Origin: CAYJPA01 sp964371945
GTDB taxonomy: Bacteria; Chloroflexota; Chloroflexia; Thermomicrobiales; UBA6265
NCBI GenBank assembly: GCA_964371945.1
Contig: CAYJPA010000055.1
Coordinates: 1-38,998, forward strand
DNA: 38,998 nucleotides
Direction: 5' to 3'
The translations under genes and the position numbers were made by a program. Every line of letters starts with the position of its first letter. Positions within the stretch are counted from its first letter, which is position 1. Positions 1 to 6,257 of the stretch are shown here, piece by piece. The notes under the pieces are model-generated. The model saw only the letters and a program-made list of their open reading frames with translations, ran no database searches and was not told the origin of the DNA.

Positions 1-743
1 TCGGCGATCAGATCGCCAAGACTGGTCTCATCCTCGCTTCCGATCGGCGTTTCGAGCGAGATGGTGCGCTGTGCAGCCTGAACGATCTGGAGGATCTTGT
101 CAGGATGAACCATCATCGCTTCAGCAACTTCTTCCGGCAATGGCTGCCGTCCGAGCTCTTGTGCGAGCATGTTCAAGGTCTTGCGATAGCGCGAGATCGA
201 GTCGCCCATATGCACTGGGAGCCGGATCGTCCGGCTTTGATCGGCGATCGCCCGCGTGATTGCCTGGCGGATCCACCAGGTGGCATAGGTGCTGAAACGG
301 AATCCCTTGCGCCAGTCGTACTTCTGCACGGCGCGCATCAGGCCAATGTTGCCTTCCTGGATGAGATCCAGCAGGGTCAGACCGCGGTTGACGTAGCGCT
401 TGGCGATCGAAACCACAAGGCGGAGGTTTGCGCGGACAAAGAGCTGGGTCGCTTCTTGTTCGTTTCGTTCAACGCGCTGGGCGAGATCGATTTCCTGGAC
501 ATGCGTAAGCAGCGGCGTTTCCGCGATCTCTCGCAGATAGAGCCGAACGGGGTCGTTGATGAAGTTGGGATCCAGCCGTTGGAGAACGTCAAGATCGCGC
601 TCAAGATCGACCTCAGGCTCGGTTTCGCCGGCGAGCTGGGTCTGAATCTCCTCAGGCATGTCGACCTTGTCGTCGACACCAACGGTTTCGGCGACGAGTG
701 CGTCGATTTTGCCGACATCATACGTTTGTAGTGAATCGCTCAT
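1..743 (-). CDS. rpoD: Primary RNA polymerase sigma factor (RpoD/SigA type), 3' truncated by window edge
   Basis: Directs core RNA polymerase to housekeeping promoters. The visible 247 residues start at an ATG (741-743) with an AGGAG site nine bases upstream. An acidic N-terminal stretch of about 60 residues is followed by region 1.2 (DPVRLYLREI, about 64-73). Region 2 carries the hallmark strings NLRLVVSIAKRY, DLIQEGNIGLM and FSTYATWWIRQAI (about 106-164), then IRLPVHM, which leads into region 3. The last visible residues (about 228-247) match late region 3 (ISLETPIG), and region 4 lies outside the window. The string FSTYATWWIRQAITRAI is typical of group 1/2 sigma factors rather than ECF types. 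I infer a primary rather than an alternative group 2 sigma, which cannot be settled without region 4. A candidate extended -10 overlapping a CRP-like palindrome lies about 320 bases upstream. Confidence 0.93.
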   Translation of the reverse strand, partial: MSDSLQTYDVGKIDALVAETVGVDDKVDMPEEIQTQLAGETEPEVDLERDLDVLQRLDPNFINDPVRLYLREIAETPLLTHVQEIDLAQRVERNEQEATQLFVRANLRLVVSIAKRYVNRGLTLLDLIQEGNIGLMRAVQKYDWRKGFRFSTYATWWIRQAITRAIADQSRTIRLPVHMGDSISRYRKTLNMLAQELGRQPLPEEVAEAMMVHPDKILQIVQAAQRTISLETPIGSEDETSLGDLIA

Positions 744-1064
744 TATTGCAATGCTCCTACAGGCGCGGAGCGTTCTTAACGACGCACACACGCGGGCGAA
801 TAACAGATCTTGGGCCGAATCGATTCGCTATGCTTCCGCGAGGACTTGGAGAACGAGAGGGTTCCAGTTCGTAGAGGCGTGAGCCGAGCCGATTTCGTCG
901 CCGCACCAGCGGCCTGCCAACCGGAATCCGGTCAACATAAAATACGTCTCGCCGCGCCCAACGGATCCCACAGTTCAAGCCTCTGGAGCAGCTACGCATC
1001 CAGCCGCAGTTCAAATTCCGTCGTTCTCTGGTTCGCGAACGAGGACGCATCGCCTCACTCAGCT

Positions 1065-1080
1065 TGTGAATTCTATCACA
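1065..1080 (-). promoter_or_regulatory. CRP/FNR-like palindrome overlapping an extended -10 upstream of the sigma factor gene
   Basis: The sixteen bases TGTGA-N6-TCACA match the classical CRP half-sites exactly. Read on the minus strand the same bases give TGATAGAAT, an extended -10 (TGn plus TAGAAT) at 1070-1078. No convincing -35 is present. Transcription from here would leave a leader of about 320 bases before the sigma factor ATG. Operator and promoter roles are both inferences, and the match could be fortuitous. Confidence 0.35.
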
Positions 1081-1112
1081 TTCTTGACAGGAGCGAAAGA
1101 GGGTTAACCGGC

Positions 1113-1131
1113 CAATATTGAAGAAATATTG
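1113..1131. repeat. AT-rich 7-bp inverted repeat upstream of the sigma factor promoter region
   Basis: CAATATT, a five-base spacer GAAGA, then AATATTG form a perfect inverted repeat in otherwise GC-rich DNA. It lies 33 bases upstream (minus-strand sense) of the candidate sigma factor -10. It may be a regulator site or a weak hairpin; nothing in the sequence decides which. Confidence 0.3.
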
Positions 1132-1158
1132 CGGTGCCGTGAGTTGCGTTTGCGGATA

Positions 1159-1183
1159 ACCGGCGGCATGGATTGCCGCCGGT
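1159..1183 (-). terminator. Strong GC-rich hairpin just downstream of the Fe-S carrier gene
   Basis: ACCGGCGGCA and TGCCGCCGGT form a perfect 10-bp stem around a five-base loop. It lies about 22 bases past the stop codon of the minus-strand gene ending at 1205. No T-tract follows on the minus strand, so it may be a terminator without a U-run or an RNA-stabilising 3' structure. Confidence 0.5.
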
Positions 1184-1204
1184 CTCTCACCTGGTGTGGT
1201 CGAA

Positions 1205-1591
1205 CTAGTGGCCGCAGCCGCACCCGTGGGTGGTTTCGGCGTTGCCGCCGGTGTCGAACGAGTGACCGCAGGAGCAGGATGCGACCGCGTTCGGGTTGCG
1301 GATCGTGAATCCGCCGCCCATGAGCGAGTTGACGTAATCAACCTCGGCGCCGTTGAGGTACATCGCGCTGAAGTTATCGACGACGACGCGAACCCCCTCG
1401 GTTTCGATGATCTCGTCACCGTCCTCGGCATTCTCTTCGATCGTCATTCCGTATTGAAGTCCCGAGCAACCGCCCGGCGCCACGAACACGCGAAGCGCGT
1501 GATCTGGAGTGCCCTGCTCGGCGAGAAATGTTTTGAGCTGGGCCACCGCTTCCGGTGTCATCGACAGCTTCTGCTCGACAGTGACTGACAT
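1205..1591 (-). CDS. erpA: A-type iron-sulfur cluster carrier (ErpA/IscA/SufA family)
   Basis: Carries [2Fe-2S] or [4Fe-4S] clusters from the assembly scaffold to apoproteins in the cytosol. The 128-residue protein has the family cysteines in the right pattern: Cys42 in GGCSG and Cys106/Cys108 in SCSCG, that is C-x63-C-x-C. The start is ATG 1589-1591, with GGAGG about ten bases upstream. Beyond the usual family end there is an extra tail, HGCGCGH (residues 122-128), with two more cysteines and two histidines. The gene stands alone on this strand with its own good promoter, and no isc/suf genes are in the window. ErpA, IscA and SufA cannot be told apart from sequence alone, so the symbol is a best guess. 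Confidence 0.88.
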   Translation of the reverse strand: MSVTVEQKLSMTPEAVAQLKTFLAEQGTPDHALRVFVAPGGCSGLQYGMTIEENAEDGDEIIETEGVRVVVDNFSAMYLNGAEVDYVNSLMGGGFTIRNPNAVASCSCGHSFDTGGNAETTHGCGCGH

Positions 1592-1671
1592 TGAGTGAAT
1601 CCCTCCGCGTGGGAAGTTAAAACGCGTCGGCCGTCGACCCCGCGATTCTGGTGAGGTTCGGCGCTTCCTTT

Positions 1672-1699
1672 ATGATAGCGGCCACTCCCTTCCTGTCAA
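1672..1699 (-). promoter_or_regulatory. Sigma-70 type promoter of the Fe-S carrier gene
   Basis: On the minus strand a perfect -35 TTGACA (1694-1699) is followed after 16 bases by TATCAT (1672-1677), one base off the -10 consensus. The predicted start near 1665 gives a leader of about 75 bases before the ATG at 1591. It is one of the best promoter matches in the window. Confidence 0.6.
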
Positions 1700-1806
1700 G
1701 GCGCGTCGAATCAATTCAAGGCTTCATTCGCGTTCGCTCCAGAGTCCTCACGTCTGTTCATGCAATAGCAAGTCCAACGCGACGAACGCTCCAGTTCCCC
1801 AACACA

Positions 1807-1828
1807 GAACACGTGTTCGTATTACAAT
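1807..1828 (+). promoter_or_regulatory. LexA-like operator (GAACACGTGTTC) abutting a TACAAT -10 box
   Basis: GAACACGTGTTC (1807-1818) is a perfect 12-bp palindrome fitting the Gram-positive/actinobacterial SOS-box pattern GAACRNRYGTTC. TACAAT (1823-1828) follows five bases later and would serve as the -10 of the gene starting at 1879. A repressor here would cover the spacer of that promoter. No strong -35 is visible. SOS control is an inference. Confidence 0.4.
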
Positions 1829-1878
1829 GTGGCGTACGGACTCGCCGATGTGAGACCCGCCAGGAGATCGGTTCATAC

Positions 1879-2262
1879 ATGGCAACTGTGACGAGAACAG
1901 AATCGACTTTGGAGCGAAGCAAGGAATTCTTGCGCGTCTACTCGATGCTTATTCGTGCCGCTCAGCAGCGTGGATTCGTGACTGAAGACGATGTCGCCGA
2001 GCTAATGGGCCAAACACCAGATGAGCGACCGCGGTTCCGCTCGACCAACAAAGTGCTTGAACTGATCGCCGATCGAGAGCGACACTACGGACGACCAATT
2101 CTGTCAGCCGTTGTGCTCACTTCGGCGACGCACCGTCCGGTGGGGGCGTTTCAGCGATCGGCGGCCAATCTCGGGCTGCTTCCACCCAAGGCTTCAAAAG
2201 TTCAGCGCGATTCGTTTTGGCAAGCCGAAGTCGAGCGCGTCTATGACGAATGGGCCGGCTAA
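1879..2262 (+). CDS. Small conserved protein of unknown function, possibly SOS-regulated
   Basis: The 127-residue protein is not assigned to a named family. The reading frame is open further upstream (to 1651), but I chose ATG 1879 because it has AGGAG at 1862-1866 and lies downstream of the candidate -10 at 1823. The N-terminal half is helical and charged (about residues 8-60). The C-terminal half contains GRPILSAVVL followed by FWQAEVERVYDEW near the end. This resembles a pattern I recall from small hypothetical proteins, often in phage or restriction-related contexts (PLLSALVV ... FW..E..RVY.YW). That resemblance is from memory and is not a function. The stop codon overlaps the convergent deacetylase gene by four bases. 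Confidence 0.65.
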   Translation: MATVTRTESTLERSKEFLRVYSMLIRAAQQRGFVTEDDVAELMGQTPDERPRFRSTNKVLELIADRERHYGRPILSAVVLTSATHRPVGAFQRSAANLGLLPPKASKVQRDSFWQAEVERVYDEWAG

Positions 2263-3119
2263 AAGCGAGCATCCCGGTCTGACCCGGTCCGAAAAGCGTT
2301 CGCAGCGTCGCCAAGCCGAGAGAAGACCACGTCGTTCTGCGACGCCATGTGATCGATCAAGCGCTCGAGCATCAGAATACGGTAACCGCGGCCAATGATC
2401 TCCGGGTGCATGGTCAAATTGAAAACGCCGCCCGGTTCTTCGCGCAGCATGAAGGTGAATTCCTCGCGCCAGATCTCTTCAACCTTGCTGCCGGCCGAAA
2501 GGCCCGGATAGACCGCACCACGAGACTGCATGAATTCGAAGTGGGGAAAATCGTCCAGCACCCAGCTCACCGGCATTTCGACCAAGTCGACTTCGTTCCC
2601 AAACACGTACGGTCCGTCCGTGACCACGGTGTCGCCGGTCCGGCACCAGTAAGGCCGGAAGTCGTGCGCCATCAACGAACTTTCATAGCGGAAGCCGTAT
2701 TCCACGAGCAGATCGATCGTGTTCGGGCTGTTGTCCCAGGCGGGCGAGCGATAGCCCGCCGGTTTGAGTCCAGTGATCTTGTCGATCGCCTCCAGACCGC
2801 GCTCGAGCACCCGTCGTTCTTCGTCTTTGCTCTCCAGCGCGACCGGGTTCTCGTGCAGATAGCCGTGGTGCCCGATCTCATGTCCAGCTTCGAGGATCGC
2901 GTGAACGGATGCGGGATAGGTTTCGACCGTGTGCCCCGGAATGAAGAAGGTCGCCTTGATGTTCCGCGCCGCGAGCACCTTGAGAATGCGTTCAACTCCG
3001 ACCACGGCGAACTCGCCGCGTGAGATCGAGCTCGGCGAATTCGCACCGCGAGGACCAATCCAGATGCAGATCGCATCGAAATCGAAGGTCAAGCAAACCG
3101 TGGAAGATGGTGTAGTCAC
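2259..3119 (-). CDS. Polysaccharide deacetylase (NodB-homology) family hydrolase
   Basis: A metal-dependent NodB-fold hydrolase of 286 residues, cytosolic because no signal peptide is seen. The sequence opens with LTFDFD (the catalytic Asp motif, about residues 10-15). It continues with FFIPGHTVE and then HEIGHHGYLHEN (about 80-91, the metal-binding H-x3-H type motif). YRSPAWD follows, and MHPEIIGR lies near the C-terminus. The long intact-looking NodB domain with EIGHHGYLHE and HPEIIGR resembles the subgroup with PuuE/HpPgdA-like enzymes, which act on allantoin-like or cyclic imide substrates rather than chitin, so the substrate is uncertain. The start is GTG 3117-3119, preceded by AAAGGA at six bases. 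An in-frame TTG at 3137 is less likely. The stop overlaps the convergent gene at 1879-2262. Confidence 0.82.
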   Translation of the reverse strand: MTTPSSTVCLTFDFDAICIWIGPRGANSPSSISRGEFAVVGVERILKVLAARNIKATFFIPGHTVETYPASVHAILEAGHEIGHHGYLHENPVALESKDEERRVLERGLEAIDKITGLKPAGYRSPAWDNSPNTIDLLVEYGFRYESSLMAHDFRPYWCRTGDTVVTDGPYVFGNEVDLVEMPVSWVLDDFPHFEFMQSRGAVYPGLSAGSKVEEIWREEFTFMLREEPGGVFNLTMHPEIIGRGYRILMLERLIDHMASQNDVVFSRLGDAANAFRTGSDRDARF

Positions 3120-3230
3120 CTTGAGTCCTTTCAACAAGCGGCCGGGTGGAGGGTGTGGACTGATTCTCTCAGGAATTCAAGATCGACGTTTGATGAGGTA
3201 GCGCAATGAAGAAACCGCGTGATGAAGCGA

Positions 3231-3259
3231 GGGCGGACACGGCGGTCCGCCCTTGTTTT
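3231..3259 (+). terminator. Rho-independent-type hairpin, T-rich on the plus-strand side
   Basis: GGGCGGAC and GTCCGCCC form a perfect 8-bp stem around ACGGCG, followed by TTGTTTT on the plus strand. It sits in the 252-base gap between two minus-strand genes (2259-3119 and 3372-5462). The T-run orientation therefore does not match any recognised gene. It may still end the 5462-3372 transcript as a symmetrical hairpin. Confidence 0.5.
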
Positions 3260-3371
3260 CCCAATTGACGCTCGCAAAGGAAAGGTCACCTTCGGCCCAA
3301 CGAGTCTCAAAAGAACGCTGCCCTGGAAAGGGACGGCGCTGTTTAAATTAACTCAATTCAATCGTGGACCA

Positions 3372-5462
3372 TTAATCCGCGACGATCGCGAGATCCACGC
3401 TTTCGCGGGCCTCCGGTGGTGTCAGCCGGAAGTGGTCCATCGTCAGGCACTCGGTCGGGCACCAATCGACGCAGATGCCGCAACGAATGCAGCTCCGCTC
3501 GTCGATCACCATCGCCGCCGCGTATCCGCCGAGCTCGGCTCGCGCCATCTCGGCCAGTTCGACATCGTTGTCGATCGAGTAAATGCGATCGGGCGAGATC
3601 ATCTCGATGCACCGGTGCGGGCAGGCATCGACGCAGCCGTTGCATAGGATGCAGCGATTGCCGTCGATGAAGATATTGAGCTGGCATTGCAGACAGCGCT
3701 TGGCCTCCTCGAAGCCAATCGGTTTGGTGAGACCGACCTCGACTTCAAGCGTGGTATCGCCGGTGCTCATGCCGCGCTCTTGCAGTGGTAGAACCGGCAT
3801 CACCTGGCGGCCGACACCTGCATAGTCGTCGCCCCAAACCAGGCGGCGGCTCATCGCGGTCAGGCTCCACTCGGCGATTCCCTCGGCGACCAGCGCATTC
3901 GGGGTCGAGAGGTATTCGGTTGGAACGCGGGTGATCTCCATCTCCTTGACCTTCGGGCGAGCGCCGCGAAGGTCCTGATCGATGAGATCGGCCACACGCC
4001 GGGCCTCGCCGATCGATGAGATGAAGTTCGTCGGGTTGACCACGAAATCCCCCGCTGCCCACACATTCGGCAATTCGGTTTTCAGATTCTGGTCGAGGAG
4101 CGGCACGCCACGGCGGTCGCGATTCGGCAAGAGATCGCCCAGGAAGGAGACATCCTGCCGTTGACCGATGGCCACCAGCACCATGTCGCAATCGATGATG
4201 AACTCTGAGCCCTTGACCGGCTCCGGCCGACCGCGCCCCTTGCTGTCCAGGGCTCCGAGCTCGTTTCGGATCAACTCGAGGCCGATCACCTTGCCATTCT
4301 CGTCGCCGACAACCCGAGTGGGCGAGACCATGAACATAATCTCGACCCCCTCGAGCTCGGCTTCTTCGAGCTCCAGCTCTTCGACTGGAATTTCTTGGAT
4401 CGAGCGGCGGTAGGTCATTACCGAGCGCTCGGCGCCCATCCGGAGAACGGTCCGAACGCAGTCCATCGAGGTGAAGCCACCGCCGACGGTGACGACGCGC
4501 TGGCCGACCCAGACATCCTCGGTGCCAAGATTGACATCTTCGAGGAATTTCAGGCCGGAAACGACGCCGTCGAGCTCTTCACCGGGCGCGCCGAGCGCCT
4601 GCGGCACCTGACAGCCCGCGGAGATCAAAACGGCGTCGAAGTTGTCGACCAGGTCTTTGAAAGCGACATCCTTGCCGACTTCGACGTTGTAGCGAATCTC
4701 GATCCCGAGCTCGAGAATGATCTCGACCTCTTCCATGATCACGTCGCGAGGAAGGCGCCATTCCGGCACGCCCGCCCACATAACGCCGCCGGGAACCGGA
4801 TAGCGCTCAAAGATCGTAACCTTGTAGCCCTTCCGGGCAAGCTGCCGGGCGGCGGTCAAGCCGTTGACGCCGGCGCCGACGATTGCGGCGGTCAGGCCGT
4901 TCCATGCCGGCGGTGTTTCGTGCCGGGTTTCACCGCGGTAGTCGGCGGCAACCCGCTTCAAATAACAGATGCCAATCGGCGCATCGACCTCTTTGCGGCG
5001 GCAGGCGTCCTCGCATGGGCGTGCGCACATCCGTCCTAAGCAGCCGGGGAAGACGTTGTGCTCACGGTTGAGCTCGAAGCTATCGGCGTACCGGCCGTCC
5101 GCGATCAATGCGATGTAACGCGAGATATCGGTGTGCGCGGGGCAGGCGGTCATGCATGGGATGTTGTCGGAGAACCACTGCGGGTCGCCCGAAAAGAGTG
5201 GATACCGTTTGCCGGAACGCTCCATAAAGGGCGCGTAGAAGGAGGCGTCCACAAAGGCGAGCAGGCGCATCCGGCGCGTGTCGTCGATGTCGATGTCGTA
5301 CCCCTGGCCGACGATGCCGTAACTCGCGAGCTCTCGACTCTCGAGCTCGATCTCGGCCAGATCCATTGGGCGGAAGCGGTCGGCCGTGGCTCCACAAGAT
5401 GGACACTCGTTTGGCGGCGCAACGCCCTCGTGGATCCAACCACACACTTTGCAGCGGAACAT
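3372..5462 (-). CDS. Fusion oxidoreductase: rubredoxin-like domain, GltD-type FAD/NAD(P) module and two [4Fe-4S] ferredoxin motifs
   Basis: A 696-residue soluble electron-transfer protein. Residues 1-30 are a rubredoxin-like iron knuckle (C4xxC7G ... C20PxC23G). After a linker, residues about 100-170 carry the cysteine-rich N-terminal Fe-S module of GltD/dihydropyrimidine dehydrogenase proteins (C103, C107, C141, C146, C150, C154). An FAD dinucleotide motif (GAGVNGLTAA, from 196) and an NAD(P) motif (VVTVGGGFTSMD) follow. The C-terminus has two ferredoxin clusters, CILCNGCVDACP and CIRCGICVDWCP. Electrons could pass between NAD(P)H, FAD, [4Fe-4S] clusters and the rubredoxin-like iron, but the partner is unknown. 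No GltB glutamate synthase large subunit is nearby, so glutamate synthesis is not supported. ATG 5460-5462 has AGGAGGG about 12 bases upstream. Confidence 0.85.
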   Translation of the reverse strand: MFRCKVCGWIHEGVAPPNECPSCGATADRFRPMDLAEIELESRELASYGIVGQGYDIDIDDTRRMRLLAFVDASFYAPFMERSGKRYPLFSGDPQWFSDNIPCMTACPAHTDISRYIALIADGRYADSFELNREHNVFPGCLGRMCARPCEDACRRKEVDAPIGICYLKRVAADYRGETRHETPPAWNGLTAAIVGAGVNGLTAARQLARKGYKVTIFERYPVPGGVMWAGVPEWRLPRDVIMEEVEIILELGIEIRYNVEVGKDVAFKDLVDNFDAVLISAGCQVPQALGAPGEELDGVVSGLKFLEDVNLGTEDVWVGQRVVTVGGGFTSMDCVRTVLRMGAERSVMTYRRSIQEIPVEELELEEAELEGVEIMFMVSPTRVVGDENGKVIGLELIRNELGALDSKGRGRPEPVKGSEFIIDCDMVLVAIGQRQDVSFLGDLLPNRDRRGVPLLDQNLKTELPNVWAAGDFVVNPTNFISSIGEARRVADLIDQDLRGARPKVKEMEITRVPTEYLSTPNALVAEGIAEWSLTAMSRRLVWGDDYAGVGRQVMPVLPLQERGMSTGDTTLEVEVGLTKPIGFEEAKRCLQCQLNIFIDGNRCILCNGCVDACPHRCIEMISPDRIYSIDNDVELAEMARAELGGYAAAMVIDERSCIRCGICVDWCPTECLTMDHFRLTPPEARESVDLAIVAD

Positions 5463-5597
5463 TGAGTAAATACCCTCCTGAGTCGTCCGGAGGCGATCCG
5501 TCCGCGGACCCGCGACACCCTGACAAGGCTCAATCTTCGCACATTATAGAGCAGGGTCCCCGGGTCCAAATCAGGTGTTCTCGGTATTTACTCAATG
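5460..5597. repeat. 15-bp perfect inverted repeat bracketing the promoter of the fusion oxidoreductase
   Basis: CATTGAGTAAATACC (5460-5474), which includes the start codon of the oxidoreductase, recurs as its exact reverse complement at 5583-5597. The arms are about 108 bases apart and flank the candidate promoter. The far arm lies just beyond the end of the cupredoxin remnant. Confidence 0.5.
5543..5569 (-). promoter_or_regulatory. Candidate promoter of the fusion oxidoreductase
   Basis: A perfect -10 TATAAT on the minus strand (5543-5548) has TTGGAC at 5564-5569, with a short 15-base spacer. The predicted start near 5536 gives a leader of about 74 bases. Confidence 0.45.
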
Positions 5598-5612
5598 TCC
5601 GGCAATGCATCA

Positions 5613-5735
5613 CTACCCGGTGACGGTAACTGTGCCCGTCATTCCAGCATAAAGATCACATTTGTAAGGATAGGTGCCTGACTCCTTGAAAGTCTGGCTA
5701 AATAGTTGCTTCGGATCGAGCATCCCGGAGCTCAT
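5613..5735 (-). pseudogene. C-terminal remnant of a plastocyanin/azurin-like cupredoxin
   Basis: Reading the minus strand from 5735 to the TAG at 5613-5615 gives about 40 residues. They contain SGMLDPKQLFSQTF, ESGTYPYKCDLY and AGMTGTVTVTG. This is the last beta-hairpin and copper loop of a cupredoxin, usually Phe/Tyr-x-C-x-x-H-x-x-M. The cysteine and methionine ligands are present, but the histidine position is Tyr (CDLYAGM). The N-terminal two thirds of the domain and the signal peptide are missing, and a stop lies in frame at 5748-5750. It therefore cannot encode a working copper protein. Its start merges with the ECF sigma remnant, which uses another frame over the same bases (5701-5735). 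Confidence 0.7.
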
Positions 5736-6148
5736 TGAGGCAATCCATCAAGATTTCCGCCCGCTCTTTATCGAGCGCATGCCGTCCGGGGCCGTTTCCG
5801 CCATTCTCTCCTGTGCTCCGAGAATGCTCATCCAACAACAAGGCGAATCGCCGTGCCGGCGAGAGCCCGCGGTTCCTGGATTCGTTGGCCACAATCTGAA
5901 GCAACGAGGGGCGGGAGGGCGATCCTGAGCGGAACCTGCCCAGCGCGAAACACGCCTTGACGAATCCGTCTTGCGCGGCCGCGTCCGCACCGCTCGCCGA
6001 TTCCCTGATCACGTATGCGACGCGAAAAGCGATCTCCTGATACCGCCGCGCGCAAGTTGGTCGTAGGCGTCTGATTGGCCTGCTTGCGCACGTTCGATCT
6101 GTTCGGAGTCGGTCCAGTTGAGTTTTCCGCTCGCGGATGTTCAGACAT
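5736..6148 (-). pseudogene. Decayed ECF-type RNA polymerase sigma factor (regions 2 to linker), frameshifted and lacking region 4
   Basis: Three minus-strand frames must be joined to read a sigma factor. The first runs from an ATG at 6146-6148 (MSEHPRAEN). The second gives EQIERAQAGQSDAYDQLAR (about 6104-6050). The third gives RYQEIAFRVAYVI, AAAQDGFVKACFALGRFRSG and LLQIVANESRNR (6045 downward), typical of ECF region 2. The two frame breaks lie near 6104-6112 and within a GCGCGCGGCGG run near 6045-6055. The usually conserved Phe and Trp in the FRPWLL string have both become Ser (SRPSLL). After ERAEILMDCLNEL, where region 4 should begin, the sequence turns into the cupredoxin remnant. Promoter recognition by region 4 is therefore absent. 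The 5' end lies close to the ABC ATPase promoter on the other strand. Confidence 0.7.
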
Positions 6149-6203
6149 CTCTGCAACGCGGAGCGAGAAACGGCGCCACGCCGTACAGCGTTCCCCTTCC
6201 CGA

Positions 6204-6209
6204 TACAAT
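6204..6209 (+). promoter_or_regulatory. Candidate -10 (TACAAT) of the YlmA-type ATPase gene
   Basis: TACAAT on the plus strand lies about 48 bases upstream of the chosen GTG start. No clear -35 is seen. The same hexamer lies upstream of the genes at 1879, 10945 and 34163. Confidence 0.3.
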
Positions 6210-6257
6210 GCCAGGAAACGGCCAATGGGATTGTCGTGTGGAGAGACGAGGCATTTG

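Noticed and set aside
105..731. A 208-codon plus-strand open frame over the sigma factor
   Set aside because: It is the antisense shadow of the sigma factor gene, whose region 1.2 and 2 motifs are unmistakable on the minus strand.
757..1431. A 224-codon minus-strand open frame covering the sigma-ErpA gap
   Set aside because: It is Arg/Ser-rich, overlaps the Fe-S carrier gene in another frame and shows no protein-like conservation; long GC-rich open frames of this kind are common here.
3206..3268. A 20-codon plus-strand ORF (starts MKKPRDEARA) with a GAGG upstream, ending inside the hairpin at 3231
   Set aside because: No downstream gene on this strand could be attenuated, and the ORF is mostly the hairpin itself.
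3372..5462. Glutamate synthase small subunit (gltD) as the name for the fusion protein
   Set aside because: No gltB is nearby, and the extra rubredoxin and ferredoxin domains set it apart; a GltD-type fold is not proof of that function.
5674..5928. An 84-codon plus-strand ORF
   Set aside because: The opposite strand carries readable cupredoxin and ECF sigma remnants, so this frame is their shadow.
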